Positions 8,328 to 16,944 are shown, counted from the stretch's first letter. The stretch is DNA of 64,000 nt from Kitasatospora cineracea (GCF_003751605.1 NZ_RJVJ01000001.1:4650001-4714000); one strand, 5' to 3'. Notes: generated by a model from the sequence alone, not told the origin. Numbers and translations: made by a program.

Positions 8328-8636
8328 ACCCGCGATTGTCCCCCCTGCCGACCCCGCCCCGCCGTCAGGGGGCGGGACCGTGGCGGCGGATCGGCCGAGC
8401 AACTCCGCCTCGACCATCCGGGACGGCAGCGCCGGCGCGGCGCACAGCGGCTCCTTGTACTCGTCGTACACGGCGCGGGCGATCGCCTCGACGGTGTGCG
8501 GGCCGATCAGGTCGGCCGGAACCCCTGTACCCGGCGGCCCGAACCGCCTGCTCCAACGCCTCTACGCCGCCCACGTCCCCGACACCGGCTCCGCCGCCGG
8601 TTCCGCCGCCGGTCCCGGGTAGGGCCCGGGCGGCCC
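8328..8636. other. Probable gene debris upstream of cobF
   Basis: No intact gene is visible. The minus strand holds an open, protein-like stretch without a usable start (GPHTVEAIARAVYDEYKEPL, then ALPSRMVEAELLGRSAA, about 8350-8530). The plus strand at 8520-8622 reads GGPNRLLQRLYAAHVPDTG to a stop at 8622 and looks like the tail of another protein. Both have coding-like composition but match no family I recognise. They may be remnants brought together by a deletion. Confidence 0.35.
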
Positions 8637-9035
8637 TCAGGAGTCGAAGACGCCGTCGGGACCGGCGCCCGCGATCGCGGCGAGCTCCTGGAAGTCCATG
8701 TTCCCGAGCACCAGGTTCACGTGCACTCCCGGCACGGCGGCCGGAGCGACACGGAACTCGCGGACCGGCGGCGGAGAGTCGGCCAACTCCCGGTAGTACA
8801 CCGGGTCGAGATCCCCGTCCTCCTCCTCGTCGGCGAGGTCGAGGGCGAGCAGGGCGTGCCGGACGGAGCCCATGGCGGTGCCGTCGGCGACGAAGACCAC
8901 GTCGAGGTACTCGTCCCGCGCCGCCGGGGCGACCACCGCCCCGGCCGTCGCCCCGGCCCACGCCGGGTCGTCGACCAGGTGGACCTCGTCCCGGGCGTCC
9001 CCGCCCTCCCCTCGCGCCGGCGAAAGCTCCGCCAC
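8637..9035 (-). CDS. DUF6924-like protein, probably missing its N-terminus
   Basis: The 132-residue product carries the body of the DUF6924 family: VHLVDDPAWAG, LDVVFVADGTAM, HALLALDLADE, then FRVAPAAVPGVHVNLVLGNMDFQELA and a C-terminal GPDGVFDS. Family members normally begin with a (V/I)RTDFSDDAAW segment about 25 residues long, which is absent here. The frame continues upstream only to the TGA stop codon of the next gene (9057-9059), where coding similarity ends. The GTG at 9035 has no clear ribosome site. A 5' deletion is therefore likely, and it may be a pseudogene. The family function is unknown. Confidence 0.6.
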   Translation of the reverse strand: MAELSPARGEGGDARDEVHLVDDPAWAGATAGAVVAPAARDEYLDVVFVADGTAMGSVRHALLALDLADEEEDGDLDPVYYRELADSPPPVREFRVAPAAVPGVHVNLVLGNMDFQELAAIAGAGPDGVFDS

Positions 9036-9056
9036 CAGGCCCCGCCGGGACCGGGG

Positions 9057-9383
9057 TCAGTGCTTGAGCGAGTCCGCGCCGCGGTAGCCGGACGGGACGC
9101 CCTCGATGAGGACGATGTCGGCGACCATGTGCCGGGTGCGCAGCGGCAGGATCTCCCGGTAGGCGGGCGAGTCCCACCAGGCGCGGGCCCGCGCGTAGTC
9201 GGGGAACTCGATGACGATCGTGCCGCTCTGGCCCCAACTGCCCTCCACGGTCTCGGACTTGCCGCCGTGGACGATGAACCGTCCGCCGAAGGGGTCCAGG
9301 GTGGCGTCGATGCGCTCGAGGTACTCGACGATGTCGGGGCCGAACTCCACCGAGTGGACCTGGGCCAGTGCGTAGGCGGTCAT
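9057..9383 (-). CDS. DUF1330 family protein
   Basis: A 108-residue ferredoxin-like (dimeric alpha-beta barrel) protein. It shows the DUF1330 pattern: Y-ERIDATLDPFGGRFIVHGG, then VIEFPDYARARAWWDSPAYREILPLR, and a final VLIEG. The start at 9383 follows GGGAGCAG; the longer frame is upstream sequence. DUF1330 proteins are small monooxygenase-like folds without an established reaction. The stop codon touches the truncated DUF6924 gene. Confidence 0.85.
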   Translation of the reverse strand: MTAYALAQVHSVEFGPDIVEYLERIDATLDPFGGRFIVHGGKSETVEGSWGQSGTIVIEFPDYARARAWWDSPAYREILPLRTRHMVADIVLIEGVPSGYRGADSLKH

Positions 9384-9636
9384 CTGCTGCTCCCGTGGAG
9401 TGTCGTGGGGTGTTCCGGTTGACGTCTCCGACGGTAGGCGGCGAGGGCGGGCGGGCGAATCAGTCACGTATCGGCAGACCCGCGCGCCCGCACCGGTCGC
9501 ACCGGCGTCCCCGCTCGCTCGCGTCCGCGTCCGCCCCTGTTGATCATCTGTTGATCGGCGGCTGGCAGAGTGGGGTCCGGACCGGAACCCGTCCGGTGAC
9601 CCCCGTCAGCAAACGTCAGAAAGCCGCTGCTCCACG

Positions 9637-10334
9637 ATGCTCCGACACCTCAAGCCGAAACCGGCGCTCGCCGTCCTGCTCGCCCTGGCGGTGGCCGCCG
9701 CCCTGGCCGTCTGGCACCCGTGGCGGCGCCCGGCCGCACCGGCGGCTTCCGCGCCGATGGCGTTCACCACGGCGGGCGGCGGCACGGAGCCGGCCGGTAC
9801 CGGGGGAAGGCGTACCGGTACAAGGTGCGGGCGGAGGACGGGCTGGCCGAGCGGCCCGAGCAGTTCGCGGCCGAGGTGGACGCGGTGCTCGCCGACGTCC
9901 GCCGCGGCTGGTCCGCCGACGGCACCCGCACCTTCCAGCGGGTCTCCGCGGACCCGGTCGACTTCACCGTCTACCTGGCCACGCCCGCCTCCACCGACCG
10001 GATCTGCGGCCAGTACGGCCTGGACACCGGCGGCGAGGTCAACTGCGGCGCGGGCCACCAGGTCGTGATCAACGTCAAGCGGTGGACCGACCTCACCGAG
10101 TCCTACCGCGGCCGCCCCCAGGAGTACCACGCGCTGGCGGTCAACCACGAGGTCGGCCACGTCCTCGGCTTCGGCCACGTCGACTGCCCCGGCCCCGGCC
10201 TGCCCGCCCCCGTGATGCAGCAGCAGATCTTCGGCCTGCACGGCTGCCTGCCCAACGCCTGGCCCTTCTCCGACACCGGCACCCTCCTCACCGGCCCGCC
10301 CGTCCCCACGCCCCCGCCGACGCAGCAGCCCTGA
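9637..10334 (+). pseudogene. DUF3152 zinc-metalloprotease-like protein, frameshifted in a G run
   Basis: The first frame (from ATG 9637) gives a membrane anchor, ALAVLLALAVAAALAVW, and a short linker ending AFTTAGGGTEPAGTGG. The body continues in the next frame as KAYRYKVRAEDGL through HALAVNHEVGHVLGFGHVDC to the stop at 10334. Restoring one G in the run 9802-9806 would join them as GTGGKAYRYKV. The HExGHxLGxGH zinc signature and Cys pairs fit the DUF3152 family of secreted or anchored metzincin-like proteins. Either a sequencing error or a real inactivating deletion. Without the fix the protein lacks its anchor. Confidence 0.75.
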
Positions 10335-10433
10335 CCCGGCCCGGCAGGCGCGCTGACGCCCCGTCGGGGCGGGGGCGTCGTACGCTCGAGTCCGGAAAAA
10401 GCAGCGGGGGGACACCGAGACCGGAGGACGCCC

Positions 10434-11729
10434 GTGGACGCGACGACCCTGTACGCCGAGTTGGACCGCCGCAGTGCGGACGTCGCCGAGCAGGTGACCG
10501 CCTGGCGCCGCCACCTGCACCAGCACCCCGAACTGTCCAACCGCGAACGGGCCACGGCCGCGCTGGTCGCCGAGCACCTGCGGGCGCTCGGCCTGGACGA
10601 GGTGCGCACCGGCATCGCCGGGCACGGCGTGGTCGGGGTGCTGCGCGGCGGGCGGCCCGGCGAGCGGGTGGTGGCACTGCGGGCCGACACCGACGCGCTG
10701 CCGGTGGCCGACCTGTGCGGCACCGGCTTCGCCTCCTCGGCCGTCGACCACGACTACCCCGGCGGCCCGTTCCCGGTCTCGCACGCCTGCGGCCACGACG
10801 GGCACACCGCGATGCTGCTCGGCGCCGCCACCGTCCTCGCCGGGGTGCGCGGACAACTGCCCGGCACCGTGCTGTTCGTGTTCCAGCCGGCCGAGGAGGG
10901 CCCGCCCGTCACCGAGACCGGCGGGGCCCGGCAGATGCTCGCCGAGGGCGCCCTCGCCGACCCCGCACCCACCATGGTCTTCGGCCTGCACCTCACCCCG
11001 CACCCCAAGGGCCACGTCGGCTACCGGGTCGGCAACCAGTACGCCGCGTCCTGCCTGGTCAAGATCACCGTGACCGGCCGCCAGGTGCACGGCTCCACCC
11101 CCTGGCAGGGCGTCGACCCGATGCCGCCCGCCGCCGCGATCGTCACCGGCATCGGCCAGCTCTACCGCCAGCTCGACGCCTACCACCCCGTCACCGTCAC
11201 CATCGGCCACCTCGAGGACATCGGCCGCTTCAACATCATCGGCGAGCACGTCACCCTCTGGGGCACCGTCCGCTGCGCCGTCGAGACCGACATGCCCGAC
11301 GTCCAGCAGCGCCTGACCCGCCTCGCCGAACACACCGCCGAGGCCCACGGCTGCACCGCCACCGTCGAGCACCTCCAGGACGTGCCCGCCGTCCACAACC
11401 GCCGGGAGTGGCTGGACGCCGCCCTGCCCACGCTGCGCCGGGTGGTCGGCGAGGACCGCGTCCTGGAGACCGGCGCGACCCTCGGCTACGACGACGTCTC
11501 CGAGTTCGTCAACGCCCACGGCGGCCTGTACCTCATGCTCGGCGCCCAGGACACCGAACTCGACCCCGCCGGGAACCCCGTCCCCACCCCCGGCGGCCGC
11601 GGCCTCGTGCCCAACCACAACCCGCACTTCTACCTCGACGACGACACCCTGCCCACCGGCGTCCGCCTGCACGCCCACCTCACCGTCGACCACCTCACCG
11701 GCCGCCTGCTCCCGGCGGAGCCCCGGTGA
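10434..11729 (+). CDS. M20D family amidohydrolase / N-acyl-amino acid hydrolase
   Basis: A 431-residue peptidase-M20 family enzyme: RRHLHQHPELSNRE at ~24-37, ALRADTDALPV, SHACGHDGHTAMLLG (~114-128, metal-binding Cys/His), QPAEEG (~150), and the dimerisation lid from ~190. Members hydrolyse N-acetyl, N-acyl or hippurate-type amides using a di-metal centre. GTG start at 10434 with a GGAGG-like site just upstream; a TACGCT -10-like box lies near 10381. It stands alone, convergent with a phosphotransferase gene. The substrate is not predictable. Confidence 0.87.
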   Translation: MDATTLYAELDRRSADVAEQVTAWRRHLHQHPELSNRERATAALVAEHLRALGLDEVRTGIAGHGVVGVLRGGRPGERVVALRADTDALPVADLCGTGFASSAVDHDYPGGPFPVSHACGHDGHTAMLLGAATVLAGVRGQLPGTVLFVFQPAEEGPPVTETGGARQMLAEGALADPAPTMVFGLHLTPHPKGHVGYRVGNQYAASCLVKITVTGRQVHGSTPWQGVDPMPPAAAIVTGIGQLYRQLDAYHPVTVTIGHLEDIGRFNIIGEHVTLWGTVRCAVETDMPDVQQRLTRLAEHTAEAHGCTATVEHLQDVPAVHNRREWLDAALPTLRRVVGEDRVLETGATLGYDDVSEFVNAHGGLYLMLGAQDTELDPAGNPVPTPGGRGLVPNHNPHFYLDDDTLPTGVRLHAHLTVDHLTGRLLPAEPR

Positions 11730-11750
11730 AGTCCCGGTGACCCTCCCCGC

Positions 11751-12557
11751 TCACCCGCGCAACGCCCGTTCCAGCAGCGGGCGTCGTCCGGCCAGCCAGG
11801 ACTGCAGCCGGTCCCAGCGGGTCCAGCCGCCGTACGCGGCGAAGTAGGAGACGAACGCGGGGTCCCCGGCGGCGACCCGGCGGGCGACGAAGGCGCGGCA
11901 GACGGCGGTGGCCTGTTCGAGGGTGGTGGGGAGGGCCAGGCGGTCGGCGGGGGAGAGGCCGTAGGCGGCGGCGAACAAGCGCAGGCGGTGCGGGAGTTCG
12001 AGGTGGGCGCGGGCGGATTCGGCGGCGGTGGCCGGGTCGAGCACCGGGACCCAGTAGCGGGCGGTCAGGGCGACGTCCCAGAGCGGGCGGCCGGGGGCGG
12101 CGAAGTCGAAGTCGATCAGGGCGGCGGCCCGGCCGGAGCGGAACACCACGTTCTCCGGGCAGACGTCGTTGTGGCAGAGCAGCGGGCCGCCCTCCGGGTC
12201 GGCGAAGTCGGCCGGCCAGGGCGCCGCCGGGTCGAACGGGGTGCGGGCGCTCGCCGCGTGCCAGCGCCGCAGCAGGCGGGCCACCGAGACCAGTGCGTCG
12301 TCGCTCAGCGCCCAGGCCGGGTAGGGCGGCAGGGCGACGTCCCCGGGCAGGAACTCCAGCCGCTCCCGTCCGTCCGCGACCGGGCCCGCCGGCAGCGGTG
12401 CGCCGGGGAAACCGCCCGCCCGGAGGCCGGTCAGGAAGGCGTGCAGGGCTCCGGCGTGCGCGGGGGCGGGCCGCTCCACGGTGCTGCCGTACCGCCGCAC
12501 CGCGCCCGCGTTGGCCAGGCCGCCCGGCAGCAGCTCCCCCGACTCTCCGTCGTCCAC
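11751..12557 (-). CDS. Aminoglycoside phosphotransferase (APH) fold protein
   Basis: A 268-residue kinase-like protein: LCHNDVCPENVVF supplies the catalytic HxDxxxxN (here HND) loop at ~145-157, and ALIDFDFAAPGRPLWDVA the metal-binding DFD/D motif at ~162-180. The glycine-rich N-lobe is short. The GTG at 12557 is preceded by GAGGAGG eight bases upstream, which decides the start against a much longer open frame. APH-fold proteins phosphorylate antibiotics, choline or other small molecules; nothing here points to a substrate, and resistance should not be assumed. Confidence 0.82.
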   Translation of the reverse strand: MDDGESGELLPGGLANAGAVRRYGSTVERPAPAHAGALHAFLTGLRAGGFPGAPLPAGPVADGRERLEFLPGDVALPPYPAWALSDDALVSVARLLRRWHAASARTPFDPAAPWPADFADPEGGPLLCHNDVCPENVVFRSGRAAALIDFDFAAPGRPLWDVALTARYWVPVLDPATAAESARAHLELPHRLRLFAAAYGLSPADRLALPTTLEQATAVCRAFVARRVAAGDPAFVSYFAAYGGWTRWDRLQSWLAGRRPLLERALRG

Positions 12558-12708
12558 GGTCGGTTCCTCCTCGGAGCGGAGCGGAGCGGGGCGGGGCGGC
12601 GCAAGGCAAGGCCGGACGGCTGCGAGGGTACTCGGGCTGCCGGGGGCGCCGACCGGCGGGATACGCGGGATACTCGAACTGACGCCGAACTCCGCGGAGG
12701 TGAGAGCG

Positions 12709-12957
12709 ATGCCCGCGACCGCTGCCGAAACGCCCCGGCCCAATCCGGTTCGCCGACTGGCCGCCTGGCTGACCGCCAAGCACAACTCCTCGCTGGTCTT
12801 CCTGCTCGCCCTGTCACTGGGCCTGGGCCTGGTCGCCCCGCAGGTGGGCCAACTCTGGTTGCTGATCGTGTTCTCGGTGGTGTGGGGCGTCACCATCGTC
12901 GCGTTCGTCACCCAGTTCGCCGGCCGCCACGAGCACGCCCACCCGCACCACGCCTGA
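12709..12957 (+). CDS. Small two-helix membrane protein
   Basis: An 82-residue protein with two predicted transmembrane helices (NSSLVFLLALSLGLGLVAPQV and LWLLIVFSVVWGVTIVAFV) and a His-rich tail, GRHEHAHPHHA. The AGG at 12696-12700 (GGAGG) is ideally spaced before ATG 12709. I do not recognise a family. The histidine tail could bind metal. It is divergent from the phosphotransferase gene and convergent with the dehydrogenase gene. Confidence 0.75.
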   Translation: MPATAAETPRPNPVRRLAAWLTAKHNSSLVFLLALSLGLGLVAPQVGQLWLLIVFSVVWGVTIVAFVTQFAGRHEHAHPHHA

Positions 12958-13023
12958 GCCGGCGGTACCGGCCGCGCCCGGGCCCGGGCCCGGCGCCCTC
13001 CCGCGCCGGGCCCCCGCGCTGCC

Positions 13024-14421
13024 TCAGCTGCCGGACCACACCGTGGTGATGTTGCAGAACTCGCGGATGCCGTGACCGGACAGCTCCCGTCCGTAGCCGG
13101 AGCGCCGCACCCCGCCGAACGGGAACGCGGGGTGCGAGGCGGTCATCCCGTTGAAGAAGACCCCGCCCGCCCGCAGGTCGCGCACGCACCGCTCGCGGTC
13201 CGTGTCGTCCCGGGTCCAGACGTTCGAACTCAGGCCGAACGGCGAGTCGTTGGCGACCGCGACGGCCTCGTCCAGGTCGCCGACCCGGTACACGGTGGCG
13301 ACCGGGCCGAACGCCTCCTCACGGTGGATCCGCATCCGGGGGGTGACCCCGGTCAGCACCGTCGGCAGGTAGTACCAGCCGTCCGCCAGCGCCGGGTCGT
13401 CCGGGCGGCCGCCGCCGCAGGCCACCGACGCGCCGAGCGCGACCGCGTCCGCGACCAGCTCCTCCAGGTCGGTGCGGCCCTGCTCGGTGGCCAGCGGGCC
13501 GACCTCGGTGCCGTCGGCGGCCGGGTCGCCGACCGTCAGCGCCCGCATCCGCGCGGTGAACGCGGACAGGAACTCCTCGTACACGTCCGTGTGCACGATG
13601 AAGCGCTTCGCGGCGATGCAGGACTGCCCGTTGTTCTGCACCCGCGCGGTCACCGCCCGCTCCGCCGCGGCCGGCACGTCCGCCGAGGGCAGCACCAGGA
13701 ACGGGTCGCTGCCGCCCAGCTCCAGCACCGTCTTCTTGATCTCGTCGCCCGCGACCGCCGCCACCGAGCGGCCCGCGCCCTCGCTGCCGGTCAGCGTCAC
13801 CGCCACGACCCGCTCGTCCCGGATCACCGCCTCCACCTGGGACGAGGAGATCAGCAGGGTCTGGAAGCAGCCCTGCGGGAACCCGGCGCGGGCGAACAGC
13901 TCCTCCAGCGCGAGCGCCGTGCGCGGCACGTTCGAGGCGTGCTTCAGCAGGCCCACGTTGCCCGCCATCAGGGCGGGCGCGGCGAACCGCACCACCTGCC
14001 AGAACGGGAAGTTCCACGGCATCACCGCCAGCACCGGCCCCAGCGGCCGGTAGCGGACGTACGCCGACACGCCGCCCGAGTCCGCCACGTCGGCGTCCGC
14101 CGGGTGCTCGTCGGCGAGCAGCGCCTCCGCCCGGTCCGCGTACCAGCGCATCGCCTTCGCGCACTTCGCGGCCTCGGCCCGGGCCTGGGCCAGCGGCTTG
14201 CCCATCTCCAGGGTCATCGTCCGGGCGACCTTGTCGTTGGCCTGCTCCAGCAGCTCGGCCGCCCGGTGCATCAGCTCGGCGCGGTGCGCGAACGTGGTCA
14301 GCCGCCAGGACTCGAACGCCGACTGGGCCCGGGCCAGCCGGCGCTCCACACCGGCCTCGTCCAGCGGATCGAAGACCTCGACGGTACGGCCGTCGGCCGG
14401 ATTGACAGTGGCGATGGCCAT
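13024..14421 (-). CDS. gabD: NAD(P)-dependent succinate-semialdehyde dehydrogenase
   Basis: A 465-residue aldehyde dehydrogenase. Seen: PWNFPFWQVVRF (~128), GSEGAGRSV (~210), ELGGSDPFLVLP (~240) with the general-base Glu, and NNGQSCIAAKRF (~270) with the nucleophile Cys. The EEAFGPVATVYRV and PFGGVRRSGYGRELSGHGIREF blocks follow. The subgroup resembles succinate-semialdehyde dehydrogenases of the GABA route. The start MAIATVNPADGRTV fits family members; the upstream open frame crosses the tRNA. It lies just downstream of tRNA-Cys on the same strand. Confidence 0.87.
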   Translation of the reverse strand: MAIATVNPADGRTVEVFDPLDEAGVERRLARAQSAFESWRLTTFAHRAELMHRAAELLEQANDKVARTMTLEMGKPLAQARAEAAKCAKAMRWYADRAEALLADEHPADADVADSGGVSAYVRYRPLGPVLAVMPWNFPFWQVVRFAAPALMAGNVGLLKHASNVPRTALALEELFARAGFPQGCFQTLLISSSQVEAVIRDERVVAVTLTGSEGAGRSVAAVAGDEIKKTVLELGGSDPFLVLPSADVPAAAERAVTARVQNNGQSCIAAKRFIVHTDVYEEFLSAFTARMRALTVGDPAADGTEVGPLATEQGRTDLEELVADAVALGASVACGGGRPDDPALADGWYYLPTVLTGVTPRMRIHREEAFGPVATVYRVGDLDEAVAVANDSPFGLSSNVWTRDDTDRERCVRDLRAGGVFFNGMTASHPAFPFGGVRRSGYGRELSGHGIREFCNITTVWSGS

Positions 14422-14489
14422 CGGGCCATTCCTTCCTCGACTGCCGCCCGGCCAACCGGGCGGGGGCGGACACATCGAGGGGAGCGAGG

Positions 14490-14560
14490 AGGTGGAGACA
14501 GGAATCGAACCCATGTACGCGGCCCTGCAAGCCGCTGCCTCGCCTCTCGGCCACTCCACC
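14490..14560 (-). tRNA. tRNA-Cys (GCA)
   Basis: Read on the minus strand, GGTGGAG pairs with CTCCACC to make the acceptor stem. The anticodon arm is GCGGC-TTGCAGG-GCCGC with anticodon GCA, and the T arm contains GGTTCGATTCC. The D arm GCC-GAGAGGCGA-GGC is present, and the discriminator is T as expected for Cys. CCA is not encoded. Length is 71 nt. Confidence 0.95.
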
Positions 14561-14675
14561 GGGCTCCCTCGCGTGACTCAAAAGCTAGCAGCGGAGGGGG
14601 CGCGGACGGGCGCCCGACCCGCCCGGAACTCACCCGAATGCTGCGGTGCGCGAGAAATGTGACGAATGGTCAGGA

Positions 14676-14722
14676 GATGATCGAATCATCCTCTGTCGAT
14701 CGCCGGGCGGGGCGACTACCCT
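14676..14722 (+). promoter_or_regulatory. Promoter with adjacent palindrome before the AraC gene
   Basis: TGTCGA at 14694-14699 and TACCCT at 14717-14722 are separated by 17 bp, and the GTG start follows 7 nt after the -10 box, implying a leaderless transcript. Immediately upstream is GATGAT-CGA-ATCATC (14676-14690), a possible operator. No ribosome site is visible. Confidence 0.5.
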
Positions 14723-14729
14723 GGGCGCC

Positions 14730-15257
14730 GTGCAGATCGACGACCTCAAGCGCCTCCGCAAGGCCCGCGACACCATGGACCGCGACTACGCCGAACCCCT
14801 GGACGTCACGGCCCTCGCCAAGGTCGCCCTGATGTCCGTCGGCCACTTCCAGCGCAGCTTCCGCGCCGCGTACGGCGAGACCCCGTACAGCTACCTGATG
14901 ACGCGGCGGATCGAGCGGGCCAAGACGCTGCTGCGCCGGGGCGACCTGTCCGTCACCGAGGTGTGCATGGCCGTCGGCTGTACCTCGCTGGGCTCGTTCA
15001 GCACCCGGTTCACCGAACTCGTCGGCGAGAGCCCCAGCACGTACCGGGCCCGCGACCACAGCGCCGCCGAGCACATCACCGCGTGCGTGGCGATGTACCT
15101 GACCAGGCCGATCCGCGGCACCGACACCGGGCGGCCGCGGCAGCAGGAGCCGGGTCCGGAGTCGCAGCCGGGTCCGGGGCCGGAGTCGCAGCCGGGTCCG
15201 GAGCCGGAGACGCAGCCGGTCAGGAACGGAGAAGCGCGGGCCGCGGCGGATCGGTAG
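14730..15257 (+). CDS. AraC-family transcriptional regulator
   Basis: A 175-residue protein that is essentially an AraC DNA-binding domain at the N-terminus (residues ~5-110): DYAEPLDVTALAKVALMSVGHFQRSF, TPYSYLMTRRIERAKTLL, then VTEVCMAVGCTSLGSFSTRFTELVGESP. A Gly-Pro-Glu-Ser-Gln repeat forms a disordered tail (GPESQPGPGPESQPGPEPET). No sensor domain is present. GTG start, apparently leaderless. It sits 10 bp before a VOC gene, a common AraC-VOC pairing in actinomycetes, and probably controls it. Confidence 0.87.
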   Translation: MQIDDLKRLRKARDTMDRDYAEPLDVTALAKVALMSVGHFQRSFRAAYGETPYSYLMTRRIERAKTLLRRGDLSVTEVCMAVGCTSLGSFSTRFTELVGESPSTYRARDHSAAEHITACVAMYLTRPIRGTDTGRPRQQEPGPESQPGPGPESQPGPEPETQPVRNGEARAAADR

Positions 15258-15267
15258 CGTCTGGGGC

Positions 15268-15681
15268 ATGGACATCAAGCTTTCGCAGTGCTTCATCGCC
15301 GTCGACGACCACGAGGCCGCGCTCGGCTTCTACCGGGACGCGCTCGGGCTCGAGGTGCGCAACGACGTCGGCTTCGAGGGGATGCGCTGGGTCACCCTCG
15401 GTTCGACCGCCCAGCCCGACGTCGAGGTCGTGCTGGAGCCCCCGGTCGCCGACCCGGGCGCCACCGACGCCGACCGGCAGGCTGCCGCCGAACTGCTCGC
15501 CAAGGGCCTGCTGCGGGCCGTCAACTTCCGCACCGCCGACTGCGACGCCACCTTCGAGAAGGTCCGCGCCACCGGGGCCGACGTGCTCCAGGAGCCGATG
15601 GACCAGCCCTACGGCGTCCGCGACTGCGCCTTCCGCGACCCGGCCGGCAACATGGTCCGCTTCGCCCAGCCCAGCCGGTAG
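15268..15681 (+). CDS. VOC (glyoxalase/bleomycin-resistance) family protein
   Basis: A 137-residue vicinal-oxygen-chelate fold protein: LSQCFIAVDDHEAALGFYRDALGLEV at the N-terminus, then DVEVVLEPP, and the second module TADCDATFEKVRATGADVLQEP with DCAFRDPAGNMVRFAQ. Metal ligands expected in the VOC fold (His/Glu) are not all obvious. The start follows the AraC gene by 10 bp. A TAGCGT box at 15255-15260 overlaps the AraC stop, so it may also have its own leaderless promoter. Confidence 0.85.
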   Translation: MDIKLSQCFIAVDDHEAALGFYRDALGLEVRNDVGFEGMRWVTLGSTAQPDVEVVLEPPVADPGATDADRQAAAELLAKGLLRAVNFRTADCDATFEKVRATGADVLQEPMDQPYGVRDCAFRDPAGNMVRFAQPSR

Positions 15682-15714
15682 GGCCCCGGCCCGGCCGATG
15701 GACCCTTGCCGGGC

Positions 15715-15759
15715 CGGCGGACGCCGCTCGCGGGACGACCCCGCGGGCGGCGTCCGCCG
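15715..15759. terminator. Bidirectional hairpin between convergent genes
   Basis: CGGCGGACGCCGC (15715-15727) pairs perfectly with its complement at 15747-15759, and an inner CGCGGG/CCCGCG stem extends it. It lies between the VOC gene and the sphingomyelinase gene, which converge. Confidence 0.75.
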
Positions 15760-15773
15760 TCTCCGGCGCCGGA

Positions 15774-16754
15774 TCAGCCCGCGAGCAGCGGGTAGTGGTC
15801 CGACAGGTCGGTGTACGTGTACGAGCTGCCCCAGCTGCTCACCGTCCACGGCGCGGAGTGGAAGCGGTGCACGGTATTGGTGTACTGCTGCGGGCGGGCG
15901 TGGTCGGCCCGGTACAGCACGTAGTCCAGGTCCTCCTTCGGCTCGCCGGGGTAGCGGTAGGCGGCGATCGAGTTGTCGACGGTGTCGAAGGAGTTCGCCC
16001 AGCCGGTGCGGGTGGTGGCCGGAGCGAGGTTGCCGTTGGCCAGCAGCGCCGGGTACTCGCCGCCGTGCGAGTCGATGTTGAGGTCGCCGGCCAGCACGAT
16101 CGGCTCGTCCGCCGGGATCTGCTTGGCGTCCAGGAAGGCCCGCATCGCGCGCAGCTGCCTGCCCCGGACGTCCGCGGCCTGGCCGCCGGCGCAGCCGGAG
16201 TCGGTGGACTGCAGGTGGGTGCCCACCACGTGGGTGCGCTGCCCGTTCACGTTGATCTGCGCGTAGACGAACCCCTTGTTGGACCACCAGTCCGAGCCGC
16301 AGGCGTCCTTGAACACGTACTGCTCCTTGCGCAGGATCGGCCACTTGCTCAGCAGCAGCACCCCGCCGTCCTCCGGGGTGGTGCTGCTGTAGCTGCCGGA
16401 CGTCGCGTCCCAGCCGGAGGTGGAGCGGCCCACCACCGGTGTGCGGTACGGGTAGGCGCCGGCCGCCTTCGCCGCCAGCGCGTCCGAGGCCGTGTTGTCG
16501 AACGCCTCCTGGAGGACCACCACGTCGTGGCCCTGGAAGAAGTCCGCGCCGGCGATCGCCTGGGCGCGCTGGGCCTGGCCCCAGTTCGGGTAGAGCGAGG
16601 TGCTCATCAGGAAGGTGTTGTAGCTGAGCACGTCCAGCGGGGCGACGGTGGCGGGCGCGGTCTCGGCGTGCGCGGCGGCGGCCTGAGTGGTCGTCAACAG
16701 GGCGGCCGCGGCGGTGAGTGCGGCGGCGGTGCGGGCGGCGCGAAGGGCGGACAT
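15774..16754 (-). CDS. Secreted sphingomyelinase C-like phosphodiesterase
   Basis: A 326-residue exported protein with a Sec signal peptide (cleavage near AAAAHAETAP, ~residue 30). The body is an endonuclease/exonuclease/phosphatase fold with the bacterial sphingomyelinase pattern: VLSYNTFLM, VVVLQEAFDN (metal Glu), THLQSTDSGC, VLAGDLNIDSHGGEYPALL (Asp/Asn) and the terminal TDLSDHYPLLAG with the catalytic His. It would cleave phospholipid head groups outside the cell. Monocistronic and divergent from the Clp-N gene. Confidence 0.87.
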   Translation of the reverse strand: MSALRAARTAAALTAAAALLTTTQAAAAHAETAPATVAPLDVLSYNTFLMSTSLYPNWGQAQRAQAIAGADFFQGHDVVVLQEAFDNTASDALAAKAAGAYPYRTPVVGRSTSGWDATSGSYSSTTPEDGGVLLLSKWPILRKEQYVFKDACGSDWWSNKGFVYAQINVNGQRTHVVGTHLQSTDSGCAGGQAADVRGRQLRAMRAFLDAKQIPADEPIVLAGDLNIDSHGGEYPALLANGNLAPATTRTGWANSFDTVDNSIAAYRYPGEPKEDLDYVLYRADHARPQQYTNTVHRFHSAPWTVSSWGSSYTYTDLSDHYPLLAG

Positions 16755-16896
16755 GGAGGCTCCGGTGGGTGAGGGCCGGTCGATGTTGTGCAGTCAACTC
16801 GGGCCGCCGTGACGCGGACAAGACAGCGGGCGGCGGGTGGGTGAACTCGGCCGAAACACCACCTACCGGCGGGTAGGAACCGGCCGCGCCGGGCAC

Positions 16897-16940
16897 TGTC
16901 AACGGAAGGTTGACACCCTTTGACTGTCAACCTAAGGTTG
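16897..16940 (+). promoter_or_regulatory. Twin palindromic operator overlapping a leaderless promoter
   Basis: Two related inverted repeats flank the promoter elements. TGTCAACGGAAGGTTGACA (16897-16915) has perfect 7-bp arms, and CAACCTAAGGTTG (16928-16940) is a perfect 13-bp palindrome. Their centres are 28 bp apart. TTGACA (16910-16915) and TAAGGT (16933-16938), 17 bp apart, make a near-consensus promoter inside the repeats. The ATG at 16945 sits at the predicted transcription start. Confidence 0.75.
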
Positions 16941-16944
16941 CCTC

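Noticed and set aside
11751..12557. Antibiotic resistance gene
   Set aside because: The APH fold alone does not imply resistance; no antibiotic-specific motif is visible.
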